Shown one piece after another: positions 26,082 through 34,717 of a stretch of 64,000 nucleotides of DNA. The stretch lies in assembly GCF_022430525.1 (NCBI RefSeq), contig NZ_CP092520.1, positions 186,001-250,000 on the forward strand. Reading direction: 5' to 3'. The notes beneath the pieces are model-generated. The model searched no databases, had not been told where the DNA came from, and saw only the letters and a program-made list of their open reading frames with translations. The position numbers were made by a program, and so were the translations under genes. The stretch's first letter is position 1, and every line of letters starts with the position of its first letter. The stretch comes from Cetobacterium somerae. Its GTDB lineage: Bacteria; Fusobacteriota; Fusobacteriia; Fusobacteriales; Fusobacteriaceae.

Positions 26082-26110
26082 TTGAAAAAAGTCAATGTTT
26101 GTGATTTAAT
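26082..26110 (+). promoter_or_regulatory. Putative promoter of eut operon
   Basis: TTGAAA (26082-26087), a 17-base spacer and TTTAAT (26105-26110), 42 bases before eutS. A moderate match. A short AAGCTGAGCTT palindrome with a T run lies just upstream (26071-26087). Confidence 0.5.
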
Positions 26111-26152
26111 TGTAAACAAATGAAGTAAAATAAAAACAAAAGAGGTATAACC

Positions 26153-26494
26153 ATGGAAAAAGTTAGAATGATTCAGGAGTATGTACCAGGAAAGCAAGTA
26201 ACACTAGCACATCTAATAGCTCATCCAAACTTAGATATTTATAAAAAAATGGGATTGAACGTTGAAAATAAAAATGCTATAGGAATATTAACAATAACTC
26301 CAGGAGAAGCAGCTATAATAGCAGCAGATATAGCAACTAAATCAGGAGCGATAGAGATAGGGTTTTTAGATAGATTTAGTGGAACTTTAGTTATAACAGG
26401 AGATGTTTCAAGTATAGAAAGTTCTTTAGAAGCAATTATGCAATACTTAAAAGCATCTTTAAATTTTTCAGTTACAAATATTTCGAGGTCTTAA
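26153..26494 (+). CDS. eutS: EutS microcompartment shell protein
   Basis: A 113-residue BMC-domain protein of the circularly permuted EutS/PduU type; the N-terminal [20 protein letters not shown] is diagnostic. It forms hexamers in the shell of the ethanolamine microcompartment. First gene of the eut cluster, 3 bases before eutP, after a plausible promoter. Confidence 0.95.
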   Translation: MEKVRMIQEYVPGKQVTLAHLIAHPNLDIYKKMGLNVENKNAIGILTITPGEAAIIAADIATKSGAIEIGFLDRFSGTLVITGDVSSIESSLEAIMQYLKASLNFSVTNISRS

Positions 26495-26497
26495 GAT

Positions 26498-26917
26498 ATG
26501 AAAATAATGTTAGTAGGGAAAACTGGAAGTGGAAAAACAACATTGACTCAAATTTTAAATAATCAAAAAGTTGAGTACAAAAAAACACAGATGGTAGATT
26601 ATGCGGGAAAGATAATTGATACACCAGGAGAATATTTAGAAAATAAAGTGTATTATAAAGCTTTGAATGTTGTTTCTATAGATGCAGATATCATAATATT
26701 AATTCAATCAGCAACAGATGAGGAGAATCTATATCCACCAAATTTTGCGAGTATGTTTCTAGGAAAAAAAGTCTTGGGGGCAATAACTAAAATTGATTTA
26801 GAGGAAAATTGTAAAGACGCCGAAAAGATACTAGAGAATGCAGGAGTTGAAAAGATCTTTCATTTAGACTTAAAAAGTTTAAAGGGAGTGGAGTGCTTAA
26901 AAACTTTTTTGAGGTGA
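26498..26917 (+). CDS. eutP: EutP, P-loop GTPase-like protein
   Basis: A 139-residue Ras-like protein with a Walker A motif GKTGSGKTTL near the N-terminus, DTPGEYLEN as switch/Walker B region and TKID as the guanine-specificity motif. EutP family members belong to ethanolamine operons; their exact role is debated (acetate kinase activity has been proposed for relatives). It is followed by eutV after 4 bases. Confidence 0.92.
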   Translation: MKIMLVGKTGSGKTTLTQILNNQKVEYKKTQMVDYAGKIIDTPGEYLENKVYYKALNVVSIDADIIILIQSATDEENLYPPNFASMFLGKKVLGAITKIDLEENCKDAEKILENAGVEKIFHLDLKSLKGVECLKTFLR

Positions 26918-26921
26918 GTTA

Positions 26922-27500
26922 ATGAGAAAAACCGTTGTTGTAGCAGAGGATGATTCTTTAATAAGAATGGATCTTGTAGAGATGTTAAGAGAAAATGAAT
27001 ATGATGTTTTAGGAGAAGCTAAAGATGGATTGGAAGCTGTTGAATTAGCACTAAGACATACACCAGATATTTTACTTTTAGATTTAAAAATGCCATTTCT
27101 TTTAGGAACGAATGTAGCAAAAATTCTGAAAGAAAAGGAGTATAAAAATTGCATAATTATGCTAACAGCTTATAGTATGGAAAACTATATAAAAGAAGCT
27201 ACTGAATATGATGTGTCAGGATATTTAATAAAACCGTTAGATGAAAAGATTCTTCTATCACAGATGGATCTATTATATAAAAATTACAGTGAAAAAATAA
27301 AATTAAAAAATGCTTTAGAATTAAGTGAAAGAAAATTAAAAGAGAGAAAGATGCTAGAGAAAGCTAAAGGTATTTTAATGTGTAAATACTCTTTAACTGA
27401 GGATGAAGCATATACAAAAATAAGAAGGATAAGTATGGAAAAGAGAATTTCAATTTGCCAATTATCTGAAATTATAAATACTACTGGAGAGTTGTTATGA
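26922..27500 (+). CDS. eutV: EutV response regulator with ANTAR RNA-binding domain
   Basis: A 192-residue protein: receiver domain with acidic pocket EDD and phospho-acceptor Asp54 in LLLDLKMP, a linking coiled-coil helix, and a C-terminal ANTAR domain (EKAKGILMCKYSLTEDEAY). Known role: when phosphorylated by EutW it dimerises and binds paired RNA hairpins, preventing formation of terminators in eut mRNA. A matching hairpin pair lies at 28891-28930 before eutA. It overlaps eutW by 4 bases. Confidence 0.95.
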   Translation: MRKTVVVAEDDSLIRMDLVEMLRENEYDVLGEAKDGLEAVELALRHTPDILLLDLKMPFLLGTNVAKILKEKEYKNCIIMLTAYSMENYIKEATEYDVSGYLIKPLDEKILLSQMDLLYKNYSEKIKLKNALELSERKLKERKMLEKAKGILMCKYSLTEDEAYTKIRRISMEKRISICQLSEIINTTGELL

Positions 27501-28891
27501 TAAAAACCTATTGTAAAATGTGTGCTACTCTAACGACGCAAGATATAGAGAAAATACAAAAATTAGAGGAAACAGCTATAATTTTAAGTAACGTCTTAGG
27601 TGTGGATACATTTATAGACTGTCCTACAAAAGATGGAGAGAAAGCTTTAGTTGTTCATCACTCAAAACCTGAAACAGGGAGTATGTATTCTAAGAATATA
27701 GCTGGAGAAGTAGCTCTTTATAAAAATGAACCAGCTGTTTTAAGAACTTTACAAACAGGAATGCCATCTAAAAATTATAAAGCTATAACTCAAGAGGGAG
27801 AAACCGTTTTACAAAATGTAATTGCTATAAAAAATGAAAGTAATGAAATAATAGGTGTTTTAATATTAGAACATTCTGATAAAAAGAAAACTCTTTTAAA
27901 AATAGGAGATGTAGAAACTCCTGAAGAGTTAATGAGCAGTTTTTTAGAAACTAGATACACAATACCAGAACTTATAAAAGATGGAATAGTTATCTTTAAT
28001 AACAATGAAACTGTAACTTACGCCAATGGAGTAGCTAAATCTATTTATGAAAAAATGGGGTTTGGAAAAAATATTGTAGGAGAAACATTTCAAAATATAG
28101 TTATCAACAGCGTAGAGTTTAATAATATATTACAAAATAAAAAAATAGATGTAGTTGAAATAAGTATATTAGATATGGTTTTATCAGTTAGTTATTTTGC
28201 AACACTAGAAAATAAAAAAAGGCAAAATGTGATTATGATAGTTAGAGATATAACCCAAGAGAAAAGTAAAGAGCAAGAGATAATTTTAAAATCTGTGGCG
28301 ATAAAAGAGATACACCATAGAGTAAAAAATAATTTGCAAACAATTGCTAGTTTATTACGGATTCAAAGTAGAAGATCTAAAAATAGAGAGGTTAAAAAAA
28401 TCTTAGATGAAACTATCAGTCGGATTTTAAGTATAGCAATAACACATGAAGTTTTGTCCGAAAAAGGATTCGATAATCTTAATATCAGAGAAATAGTTGA
28501 CTTAATATACAAAAATTATTCAACAAAAACTATTGACAAAAAAGAAAAAATAGAGTTTACTATTATTGGAGATAACTTTAATATCTCATCTGAGAAGGCT
28601 ACGGCGATTGCTTTAGTTATAAATGAGATTATCCAAAATATAGTAGATTATGCTTTTCCAGACGATGTAGCCGGAAAGGTAAAAATATTTATTCAGAAAG
28701 ATCACTTCTTTTCAAGAATTACAATTTCTGACAATGGGGTCGGAATTCCTCAAGAAAAGATATCATCTTCTGGTTTGGGATTAATGATAGTTGAAAAAAT
28801 AATAAAAGAGCAGTTAAAAGGTAGTTTTGAAATAAAAAGTGAAGTAGGAAAAGGTACAACAGTTAAGTTTGAAATAAAAAATGAATATTAA
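27497..28891 (+). CDS. eutW: EutW ethanolamine-sensing histidine kinase
   Basis: A 464-residue soluble kinase. The N-terminal GAF/sensor-like region (about 1-160) and a PAS-like region (about 165-260) precede a HisKA_2 phosphoacceptor box IKEIHHRVKNNLQTIASLL and an HATPase domain with NEIIQNIVDYAF (N box) and DNGVGIP plus SGLGLMIV (G boxes). It has no transmembrane segment, so it senses cytoplasmic ethanolamine, as known for the EutW family. The start overlaps the end of eutV. Confidence 0.94.
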   Translation: MIKTYCKMCATLTTQDIEKIQKLEETAIILSNVLGVDTFIDCPTKDGEKALVVHHSKPETGSMYSKNIAGEVALYKNEPAVLRTLQTGMPSKNYKAITQEGETVLQNVIAIKNESNEIIGVLILEHSDKKKTLLKIGDVETPEELMSSFLETRYTIPELIKDGIVIFNNNETVTYANGVAKSIYEKMGFGKNIVGETFQNIVINSVEFNNILQNKKIDVVEISILDMVLSVSYFATLENKKRQNVIMIVRDITQEKSKEQEIILKSVAIKEIHHRVKNNLQTIASLLRIQSRRSKNREVKKILDETISRILSIAITHEVLSEKGFDNLNIREIVDLIYKNYSTKTIDKKEKIEFTIIGDNFNISSEKATAIALVINEIIQNIVDYAFPDDVAGKVKIFIQKDHFFSRITISDNGVGIPQEKISSSGLGLMIVEKIIKEQLKGSFEIKSEVGKGTTVKFEIKNEY

Positions 28892-28930
28892 ATATACAAG
28901 GTTGTATATTTTAAAATAGCAAAGAAGCTA
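28891..28930 (+). promoter_or_regulatory. ANTAR double hairpin, EutV target
   Basis: First hairpin AATATAC-AAGGTT-GTATATT (28891-28910), second TAGC-AAAGAA-GCTA (28917-28930). Both six-base loops have A at position 1 and G at position 4, the rule described for EutV/ANTAR targets. The 3' arm of the second hairpin is shared with the following terminator, so the two structures exclude each other. Confidence 0.88.
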
Positions 28931-28969
28931 AAGAATATAGTGGGTAACTATATTTCTTTAGCTTTTTTT
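28925..28969 (+). terminator. Regulated terminator before eutA
   Basis: AAGCTAAAGAATATAGT pairs with ACTATATTTCTTTAGCTT (one bulge) around GGGTA, followed by T7. EutV binding to the preceding hairpins would stop it forming and allow transcription of eutA onwards. Confidence 0.9.
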
Positions 28970-28992
28970 GTTCTAATTAGGAGGTAAATTTA

Positions 28993-30423
28993 GTGAAGGA
29001 AGAGATTATAAGTGTGGGAATTGATATTGGAACATCTACAACTCAGTTAGTTTTTTCGAAAATAACTTTAGAAAATCTATCTTCTGGAGCAAGAGTTCCT
29101 CAAATAAAAATTGTGGACAAAGAGATTTTTTATAGAAGTAAAATCTACACAACACCACTTGTAAATTCTTATGAGATTGATATAGAAGCTTTAAAAAAAA
29201 TCTTAAAAGATGAGTATGAAGCTTCTAAAGTTCCAAGAGAAAAGATAAGTACTGGAGCGGTAATAATAACTGGAGAAACAGCTAGAAAAAGTAATGCTAG
29301 AGAGGTACTAAAAGCTTTAAGTGGAATGGCTGGAGATTTTGTCGTAGCAACAGCTGGGCCAGATTTAGAAAGTATAATATCTGGAAAAGGTTCCGGAGCT
29401 ATGAAGTTTTCAGAAGAGAATAATACAAGTATCTATAATTTAGATATAGGTGGTGGAACGACAAATATCTCTTTATTTGATAAGGGTGAAGTTGAGGATA
29501 CAACTTGTTTAGATATAGGTGGTAGATTAATAAAATTTGAAAAAAATAGTTTGAAGATAGCGTATATCTTTAAAAAATATGAAAAGCTTATTGAGAGATT
29601 GAATTTAAAAAGTTTAAAAGTTGGAGAGATTGCTAGTGAAAGAGATTTAGAAATTTTATGTGATAAAATAGCTGAAATTCTTTTAGAAGCAGTGAAAAAT
29701 ACTCAACCTAAAAGTGAAGATTATAGATTGCTCATAACAGATAAAGATTACAGAACTCTGTTGAAAGGTGAATTTATTAGTTTCTCAGGAGGTGTAGCTG
29801 ATTTTATCTACACTGAACCTGAAAAGAAAGACTACTATGTCTATGATGATATCGGTCCACTTTTAGGAGTTTGTATAAAAAGAAAGTTTGAAAAAGAAAA
29901 AATAAATATGGTTAGATTGGGAGAAACAATAAGAGCGACAGTTGTAGGAGCAGGTTCTCATACAACTGAAATAAGTGGAAGTACAATAAGTTACGCTAAA
30001 GAGGTTCTTCCAATAAAAAATCTTCCTATATTGAAAATAAATGATGCAGATAAAAATTTTGATTATAAAGATTTAGTAAAAGTTTTAGAAAAAAAATTAG
30101 AATGGTTTAAAGCAGATGATGGATATCAAGATGTAGCTATTGGATTAAGTGGTAGAAAAGGACTTAAATATAAAGATATACAAGAGATGTCTAAAAATAT
30201 ATACGAGGTGATGAAAAGATTTAAAAGATTAGTGATTATAGTAGAGGAAGACATAGGAAAAGTTTTAGGACAGTGCTTAATATTAGAATCTGAAAATAGG
30301 ATTCCAATAGTTTGTATAGACAGTATAAAAGTTAATGATGGTGACTTTGTAGATATTGGACTTCCTCTTGGAAGTGGAAGTGTGTTACCGGTAATTGTAA
30401 AGACATTAGTTTTAAGTTATTAA
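28993..30423 (+). CDS. eutA: EutA, reactivating factor of ethanolamine ammonia-lyase
   Basis: A 476-residue protein of the EutA family with actin/Hsp70-type ATPase motifs: [14 protein letters not shown] at the N-terminus and [13 protein letters not shown] around residue 152. It exchanges damaged cobalamin on EutBC using ATP. The start is GTG at 28993 with TTAGGAGG upstream, after the regulated terminator; eutB follows after about 28 bases. Confidence 0.95.
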   Translation: MKEEIISVGIDIGTSTTQLVFSKITLENLSSGARVPQIKIVDKEIFYRSKIYTTPLVNSYEIDIEALKKILKDEYEASKVPREKISTGAVIITGETARKSNAREVLKALSGMAGDFVVATAGPDLESIISGKGSGAMKFSEENNTSIYNLDIGGGTTNISLFDKGEVEDTTCLDIGGRLIKFEKNSLKIAYIFKKYEKLIERLNLKSLKVGEIASERDLEILCDKIAEILLEAVKNTQPKSEDYRLLITDKDYRTLLKGEFISFSGGVADFIYTEPEKKDYYVYDDIGPLLGVCIKRKFEKEKINMVRLGETIRATVVGAGSHTTEISGSTISYAKEVLPIKNLPILKINDADKNFDYKDLVKVLEKKLEWFKADDGYQDVAIGLSGRKGLKYKDIQEMSKNIYEVMKRFKRLVIIVEEDIGKVLGQCLILESENRIPIVCIDSIKVNDGDFVDIGLPLGSGSVLPVIVKTLVLSY

Positions 30424-30451
30424 ATAAAAAAAATAGATTGGGGTGAGTTTG

Positions 30452-31816
30452 ATGAGATTACACACAAGACTTTTTGGCCAAGACTATGTATTTGAAAATT
30501 TATATGATGTTATGGCTAAAGCAAATGAAGAAAAATCAGGTGATGAGTTAGCTGGAATAGCAGCAAGAAGTACAAAGGAAAGAGTGGCAGCAAAAGAGGT
30601 ATTATCTAATATAAAACTTAAAGAGTTTAAAGAGAATCCTGCAGTTCCTTATGATCAAGATGAGGTTACAAGAATTATAATAGACGCTCTAAACTTAAAA
30701 GTATATGAAGAGATAAAAGAATGGACTGTTGGTGAGCTAAGAGAGTGGTTATTAGCTACTGAAAATGGAGATAGAGAGATTCAGTGGATAAGAAGAGGAT
30801 TAACTTCAGAGATGATATCAGCAGTTACAAAATTAATGTCAAATTTAGACTTAATTAGAGCGGCGAGTAAAATTCAAGTAAAAAAACATTGTAACACAAC
30901 AATTGGAGGAAAAGGAATTTTAGCAGCTAGACTGCAACCTAACCATACAACAGATGATCCAGATGGAATAATGATTTCACTACTAGAAGGGTTAAGTTAC
31001 GGAGTTGGAGATGCTTTAATAGGATTAAACCCAGTTGATGATACTGTCGATAGTGTTGTTAGAGTTTTACAAAGATTTGATGAGATAAAGAAAAAATTCC
31101 ATATACCAACACAAATATGTGTACTAGCTCACGTAACTACTCAAATGGAAGCTATAAGAAAAGGAGCTCCTACAGATTTAATATTCCAAAGTATAGCTGG
31201 ATCACAAAAATCAAATGAAGCTTTTGGAATAACAGGAGATATGATAGAGGAAGCAAGACAACTAGCTCTAACTCACGGAACAGCAGCAGGACCAAATGTA
31301 ATGTATTTTGAAACAGGACAAGGTTCTGAACTTTCTTCAGATGGACATAATGGTGTAGATCAATTAACAATGGAAGCAAGATGTTATGGATTTGCTAAAA
31401 AATACGATCCATTTATAGTTAATACCGTAGTTGGATTTATAGGTCCAGAGTATCTTTATGATAGTAAGCAAGTTACAAGAGCTGGATTAGAAGATCACTT
31501 TATGGGAAAACTTCATGGATTATCTATGGGAGTTGACGTTTGTTATACAAACCATATGAAGGCAGATCAAAACGATATTGAAAACTTAGCTGTTTTATTA
31601 ACAGCAGCTGGATGTAACTATTTTATGGGAGTTCCAGCTGGAGATGATATTATGTTAAACTACCAAACTACAGGATATCATGATATTCAAACTTTAAGAG
31701 AAACATTAAATGTTAAACCTATAAAAGAGTTTGAGGAGTGGCTAGAAAAAGTAGGTATCAGAGATGAGGATGGAAATTTAACTAATCTTGCAGGAGATGC
31801 ATCACTATTTTTATAG
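30452..31816 (+). CDS. eutB: EutB, ethanolamine ammonia-lyase large subunit
   Basis: ATG 30452 is chosen (454 residues, MRLHTRLFGQ) because it matches the family N-terminus and GGGGTG (30440-30445) precedes it. The sequence is highly conserved: NTTIGGKGILAARLQPNHT, QICVLAHVTTQMEAIRKGAP, YFETGQGSELS and VGFIGPEYLYD. The TIM-barrel subunit binds ethanolamine and adenosylcobalamin and, with EutC, makes acetaldehyde and ammonia inside the microcompartment. Confidence 0.98.
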   Translation: MRLHTRLFGQDYVFENLYDVMAKANEEKSGDELAGIAARSTKERVAAKEVLSNIKLKEFKENPAVPYDQDEVTRIIIDALNLKVYEEIKEWTVGELREWLLATENGDREIQWIRRGLTSEMISAVTKLMSNLDLIRAASKIQVKKHCNTTIGGKGILAARLQPNHTTDDPDGIMISLLEGLSYGVGDALIGLNPVDDTVDSVVRVLQRFDEIKKKFHIPTQICVLAHVTTQMEAIRKGAPTDLIFQSIAGSQKSNEAFGITGDMIEEARQLALTHGTAAGPNVMYFETGQGSELSSDGHNGVDQLTMEARCYGFAKKYDPFIVNTVVGFIGPEYLYDSKQVTRAGLEDHFMGKLHGLSMGVDVCYTNHMKADQNDIENLAVLLTAAGCNYFMGVPAGDDIMLNYQTTGYHDIQTLRETLNVKPIKEFEEWLEKVGIRDEDGNLTNLAGDASLFL

Positions 31817-31828
31817 GAGGAGAGAATA

Positions 31829-32707
31829 ATGATTTCTGAAAAAGAGTTGAAAGATATAATATCACAAGTTTTAAAAGAGATGGATGGAGAGGGAAAGGCT
31901 TTAGAAAAAGTAAAAGAAAGAGTTGAAAAAACACTTTCTAATTTGGAAGAGGTAGAGGATATAACTAAAATTGATTTGAGAGAAGTTATAGACGTAGTGA
32001 ATCCAAAAAATAGAGAGGAGTTATTAAAGTATAAAAGAAAAACTCCAGCAAGAGTTGGAATTGGAAGAGCTGGAACAAGATATACAACATCAACAATGTT
32101 AAGATTTAGAGCTGACCACGCTTCAGCACAAGATGCTGTATTTACTGATGTTTCAGATGAAGTATTAGCTAAAAATAATCTATTTACAGTTCAAACAAGA
32201 TGTAATTCTAAAGATGAGTATATAACAAGACCAGATTTAGGTAGAAGATTATCAGATGAAGCTGTAAAGGTTTTAAAAGAGAGATGTAAACAAAACCCAA
32301 CAGTTCAAGTTTATGTTTCAGATGGTCTTAGTTCAACAGCAGTAGAAGCTAACGTTGAAAATATACTTCCGGCACTATTAAATGGATTAAAAGCTTATGG
32401 AATAGATACAGGAACACCATTTTTCTTGAAATATGGAAGAGTTGCTGCTTCAGATGATGTAGCTGAAACACTTGGTGCAACAGTAACTTGTGTATTAATT
32501 GGAGAGAGACCAGGATTAGCAACTGCAGAAAGTATGAGTGCATATATAACATATAAAGGATATGTAGGAATACCAGAAGCTAAAAGAACAGTTGTATCAA
32601 ACATACATGAAAAAGGAACTCCAGCAGTGGAAGCAGGAGCACATGTGGCACATATAATTAAGAAAATATTAGACGCTAAAGCAAGCGGACAAGATTTAAA
32701 ATTATAA
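31829..32707 (+). CDS. eutC: EutC, ethanolamine ammonia-lyase small subunit
   Basis: A 292-residue small subunit with conserved TPARVGIGRAGTRYTTSTML and FLKYGRVAASDDVAETLGA segments. Its N-terminal stretch MISEKELKDIISQVLKEM is an amphipathic helix like the encapsulation peptides that direct cargo into microcompartments, and is followed by a variable linker. Starts 12 bases after eutB with GGAGGAGAG. Confidence 0.97.
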   Translation: MISEKELKDIISQVLKEMDGEGKALEKVKERVEKTLSNLEEVEDITKIDLREVIDVVNPKNREELLKYKRKTPARVGIGRAGTRYTTSTMLRFRADHASAQDAVFTDVSDEVLAKNNLFTVQTRCNSKDEYITRPDLGRRLSDEAVKVLKERCKQNPTVQVYVSDGLSSTAVEANVENILPALLNGLKAYGIDTGTPFFLKYGRVAASDDVAETLGATVTCVLIGERPGLATAESMSAYITYKGYVGIPEAKRTVVSNIHEKGTPAVEAGAHVAHIIKKILDAKASGQDLKL

Positions 32708-32717
32708 GGAGGAAAAA

Positions 32718-33371
32718 ATGACAAACGATCCTATAAAACCAAGTGTTTTAGCAGTTAAGCTAATACCAAATGTAGATGATAAAATGGCGGAAGAGTTCAA
32801 ACTTCCAAAAGGGTATAAGAGTATTGGAATAGTTACAGCAGATTGTGATGATGTAACATATACAGCATTAGATTATGCAACAAAAATGTCAGAAGTTGAA
32901 GTAGTTTATGGTAGATCATTTTATGGTGGCGCAGCAAATGCAAATACAAAATTAGCAGGAGAAGTTATTGGAATAATAGCTGGACCTACACCTGCTGAAG
33001 TAAAAAGTGGATTAAATGCAATAGTAGATTTTATAGAAAATGAAGCATGTTTCTATAGTGCTAATGATGACGATACAATTGCATATTACGCTCACTGTGT
33101 TTCAAGAACAGGAACTTATCTGTCAAAAACTGCAGGGGTACCAGAGGGAGAAGCTTTAGCATATTTAATAGCACCACCTTTAGAGGCTATGTATGCACTT
33201 GATGTGGCATTAAAAGCAGCAGATGTAAGATTGGCAGCTTTCTTTGGACCACCATCAGAAACTAACTTTGGAGGAGGACTTTTAACAGGAAGTCAATCAG
33301 CATGTAAAGCAGCATGTGATGCTTTTGCTGACGCTGTGAAATACGTTGCTCAAAATCCATTAAAGTTCTAA
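32718..33371 (+). CDS. eutL: EutL tandem-BMC shell protein
   Basis: A 217-residue trimeric shell protein of the tandem BMC type, with the typical start IKPSVLAVKLIPNVD and the segments CDDVTYTALDYATKM and ACFYSANDDDTIAYY. EutL trimers have a central pore that can open and is thought to pass larger metabolites. Starts 10 bases after eutC. Confidence 0.97.
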   Translation: MTNDPIKPSVLAVKLIPNVDDKMAEEFKLPKGYKSIGIVTADCDDVTYTALDYATKMSEVEVVYGRSFYGGAANANTKLAGEVIGIIAGPTPAEVKSGLNAIVDFIENEACFYSANDDDTIAYYAHCVSRTGTYLSKTAGVPEGEALAYLIAPPLEAMYALDVALKAADVRLAAFFGPPSETNFGGGLLTGSQSACKAACDAFADAVKYVAQNPLKF

Positions 33372-33388
33372 AAGGAGTTGTTTAAATT

Positions 33389-33820
33389 ATGAAAGCATTA
33401 GGAATGATTGAAACAAGAGGAATGGTTGGAGCGATAGAGGCTGTAGATGTGGCGTGTAAAACGGCAGATGTAGAGGTACTAAATAGACATCTTGTAAAAG
33501 GTGGAATAGTAACAGTTGAAATAGTTGGTGATGTTGGAGCTGTAAAGGTTGCAGTAGAAGCGGCAGCTGAAGCAGTTAAAAGATTAGGAGTTTATATGGG
33601 AAGTCATGTAATTCCAAGACCAACTGAAGAAGTATACAATATGTTAGAAAAAAAAAGAGAACATAAAACTGTAGAAAAAAAAGAGGTTCCAACAGAAGAG
33701 ATAGTCGAGGAAGAGATAATTGTAGAGCTTCCAGAAGAAAACGAAGTTATAGTAGAAGATATAGTAGATGAAGTAGAAGCAAAACCAGTAGTGAATAGAA
33801 GAGATAAAACTAAAAAATAG
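33389..33820 (+). CDS. BMC-domain shell protein with charged tail (EutM/EutK-like)
   Basis: A 143-residue protein. Residues 1-85 are a canonical hexamer BMC domain ([30 protein letters not shown]). The following 55 residues are a low-complexity tail, very rich in Glu and Val, ending in RRDKTKK. Enterobacterial EutK also has a C-terminal extension, but that one is a folded helix-turn-helix-like domain, which is not visible here. It probably sits in the shell with the tail projecting to one face (inference). Confidence 0.9.
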   Translation: MKALGMIETRGMVGAIEAVDVACKTADVEVLNRHLVKGGIVTVEIVGDVGAVKVAVEAAAEAVKRLGVYMGSHVIPRPTEEVYNMLEKKREHKTVEKKEVPTEEIVEEEIIVELPEENEVIVEDIVDEVEAKPVVNRRDKTKK

Positions 33821-33837
33821 ATAAGGAGAGGATATTT

Positions 33838-34122
33838 ATGGCAACTTTAAATGCATTAGGAATGGTAGAAACAAGAGGATTAGTAGCAGCGATAGAGGCA
33901 GCAGACGCAATGGTAAAAGCAGCAAACGTAACTTTAATAGGAAAAGAGATTGTTGGAGGAGGACTTGTGAGTGTTTTAGTTAGAGGAGACGTTGGAGCTG
34001 TAAAAGCGGCAACAGATGCTGGAGCAGCGGCAGCAGATAGAATTGGAGAGTTAATATCTGTTCACGTAATTCCAAGACCACACTCAGATGTAGAGGCAAT
34101 TTTACCAAAAGAAGCAAAGTAG
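33838..34122 (+). CDS. eutM: EutM major hexameric shell protein
   Basis: A 94-residue classic BMC protein ([21 protein letters not shown] at the N-terminus, [16 protein letters not shown] at the end), the expected size for the main facet protein. It has a strong GGAGAGG ribosome binding site, and a stable hairpin follows the gene, fitting high expression. Confidence 0.97.
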   Translation: MATLNALGMVETRGLVAAIEAADAMVKAANVTLIGKEIVGGGLVSVLVRGDVGAVKAATDAGAAAADRIGELISVHVIPRPHSDVEAILPKEAK

Positions 34123-34129
34123 AAAAATA

Positions 34130-34159
34130 TTAGGGAGTGACATATTAGTCACTCCCTAA
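34130..34159 (+). other. Stable intergenic hairpin without T run
   Basis: A perfect 12-bp stem: TTAGGGAGTGAC (34130-34141) and GTCACTCCCTAA (34148-34159) with loop ATATTA. It is followed by AAAATAATG rather than a T run, so termination is unlikely; it may protect the eutM mRNA 3' end or be a processing site. Confidence 0.75.
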
Positions 34160-34179
34160 AAATAATGAAAGGAGAAGAG

Positions 34180-34698
34180 ATGAAGGCATTAGGTATAGTT
34201 GAATTTAATAGTATTCCAAAGGGAATTGAGGAATTAGATAAAATTATAAAATTTAATGAATTGAAAATATATAAGGCTGGAGTAACTTGTCCTGGAAAAT
34301 ATTACTTTATAGTTTATGGAGATAACTCTTCAGTTAAAGATGGATTGAAAGATTTAACAGGAGAACGTTGTAAACAAGTTATTTCTGGAGTAAGTGAAAA
34401 GCTTTTAGAAGCTTTGAACAGAAAAAGAGAAGATAAGAAATTTAAAGCAATAGGTGTAGTTGAATTTTTAAATATAGCTGATGGTGTTAAAGTTTTAGAT
34501 CATGTGATTAAAAGTGTTGATGTAGATATAGTTAAATTAGTTTTAGGATGGACACTAGCAGGAAAATGTTATTTTGTTGTAGGAGGAGAAACGAGTTCTA
34601 TAGATGAGGCAATAGTTTTAGTTACAGGATCATCTTATAAATATATGGATATTAGTAAAATAAATAACCCAGTTGAAAACATACTTGATTATATTTAA
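34180..34698 (+). CDS. PduT-like tandem BMC shell protein
   Basis: 172 residues from ATG 34180, which has AAGGAGAA just before it; the ATG at 34165 would overlap that site. Two BMC domains: residues 1-85 (MKALGIVEFNSIPKGIEEL) and 92-172 (FKAIGVVEFLNIADGVKVL). The first contains VTCPGKYYFIVYGD, matching the PduT segment whose Cys binds a 4Fe-4S cluster at the trimer axis, so this may be a redox-active shell protein (inference from family). Confidence 0.85.
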   Translation: MKALGIVEFNSIPKGIEELDKIIKFNELKIYKAGVTCPGKYYFIVYGDNSSVKDGLKDLTGERCKQVISGVSEKLLEALNRKREDKKFKAIGVVEFLNIADGVKVLDHVIKSVDVDIVKLVLGWTLAGKCYFVVGGETSSIDEAIVLVTGSSYKYMDISKINNPVENILDYI

Positions 34699-34717
34699 GT
34701 TTTAATAGGGAGGCAAA

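Noticed and set aside
26041-26100. Possible second ANTAR/terminator element before eutS
   Set aside because: The AAGCTGAGCTT palindrome has a 3-base loop only, no paired A1/G4 hairpins are visible, and it lies upstream of the likely promoter.
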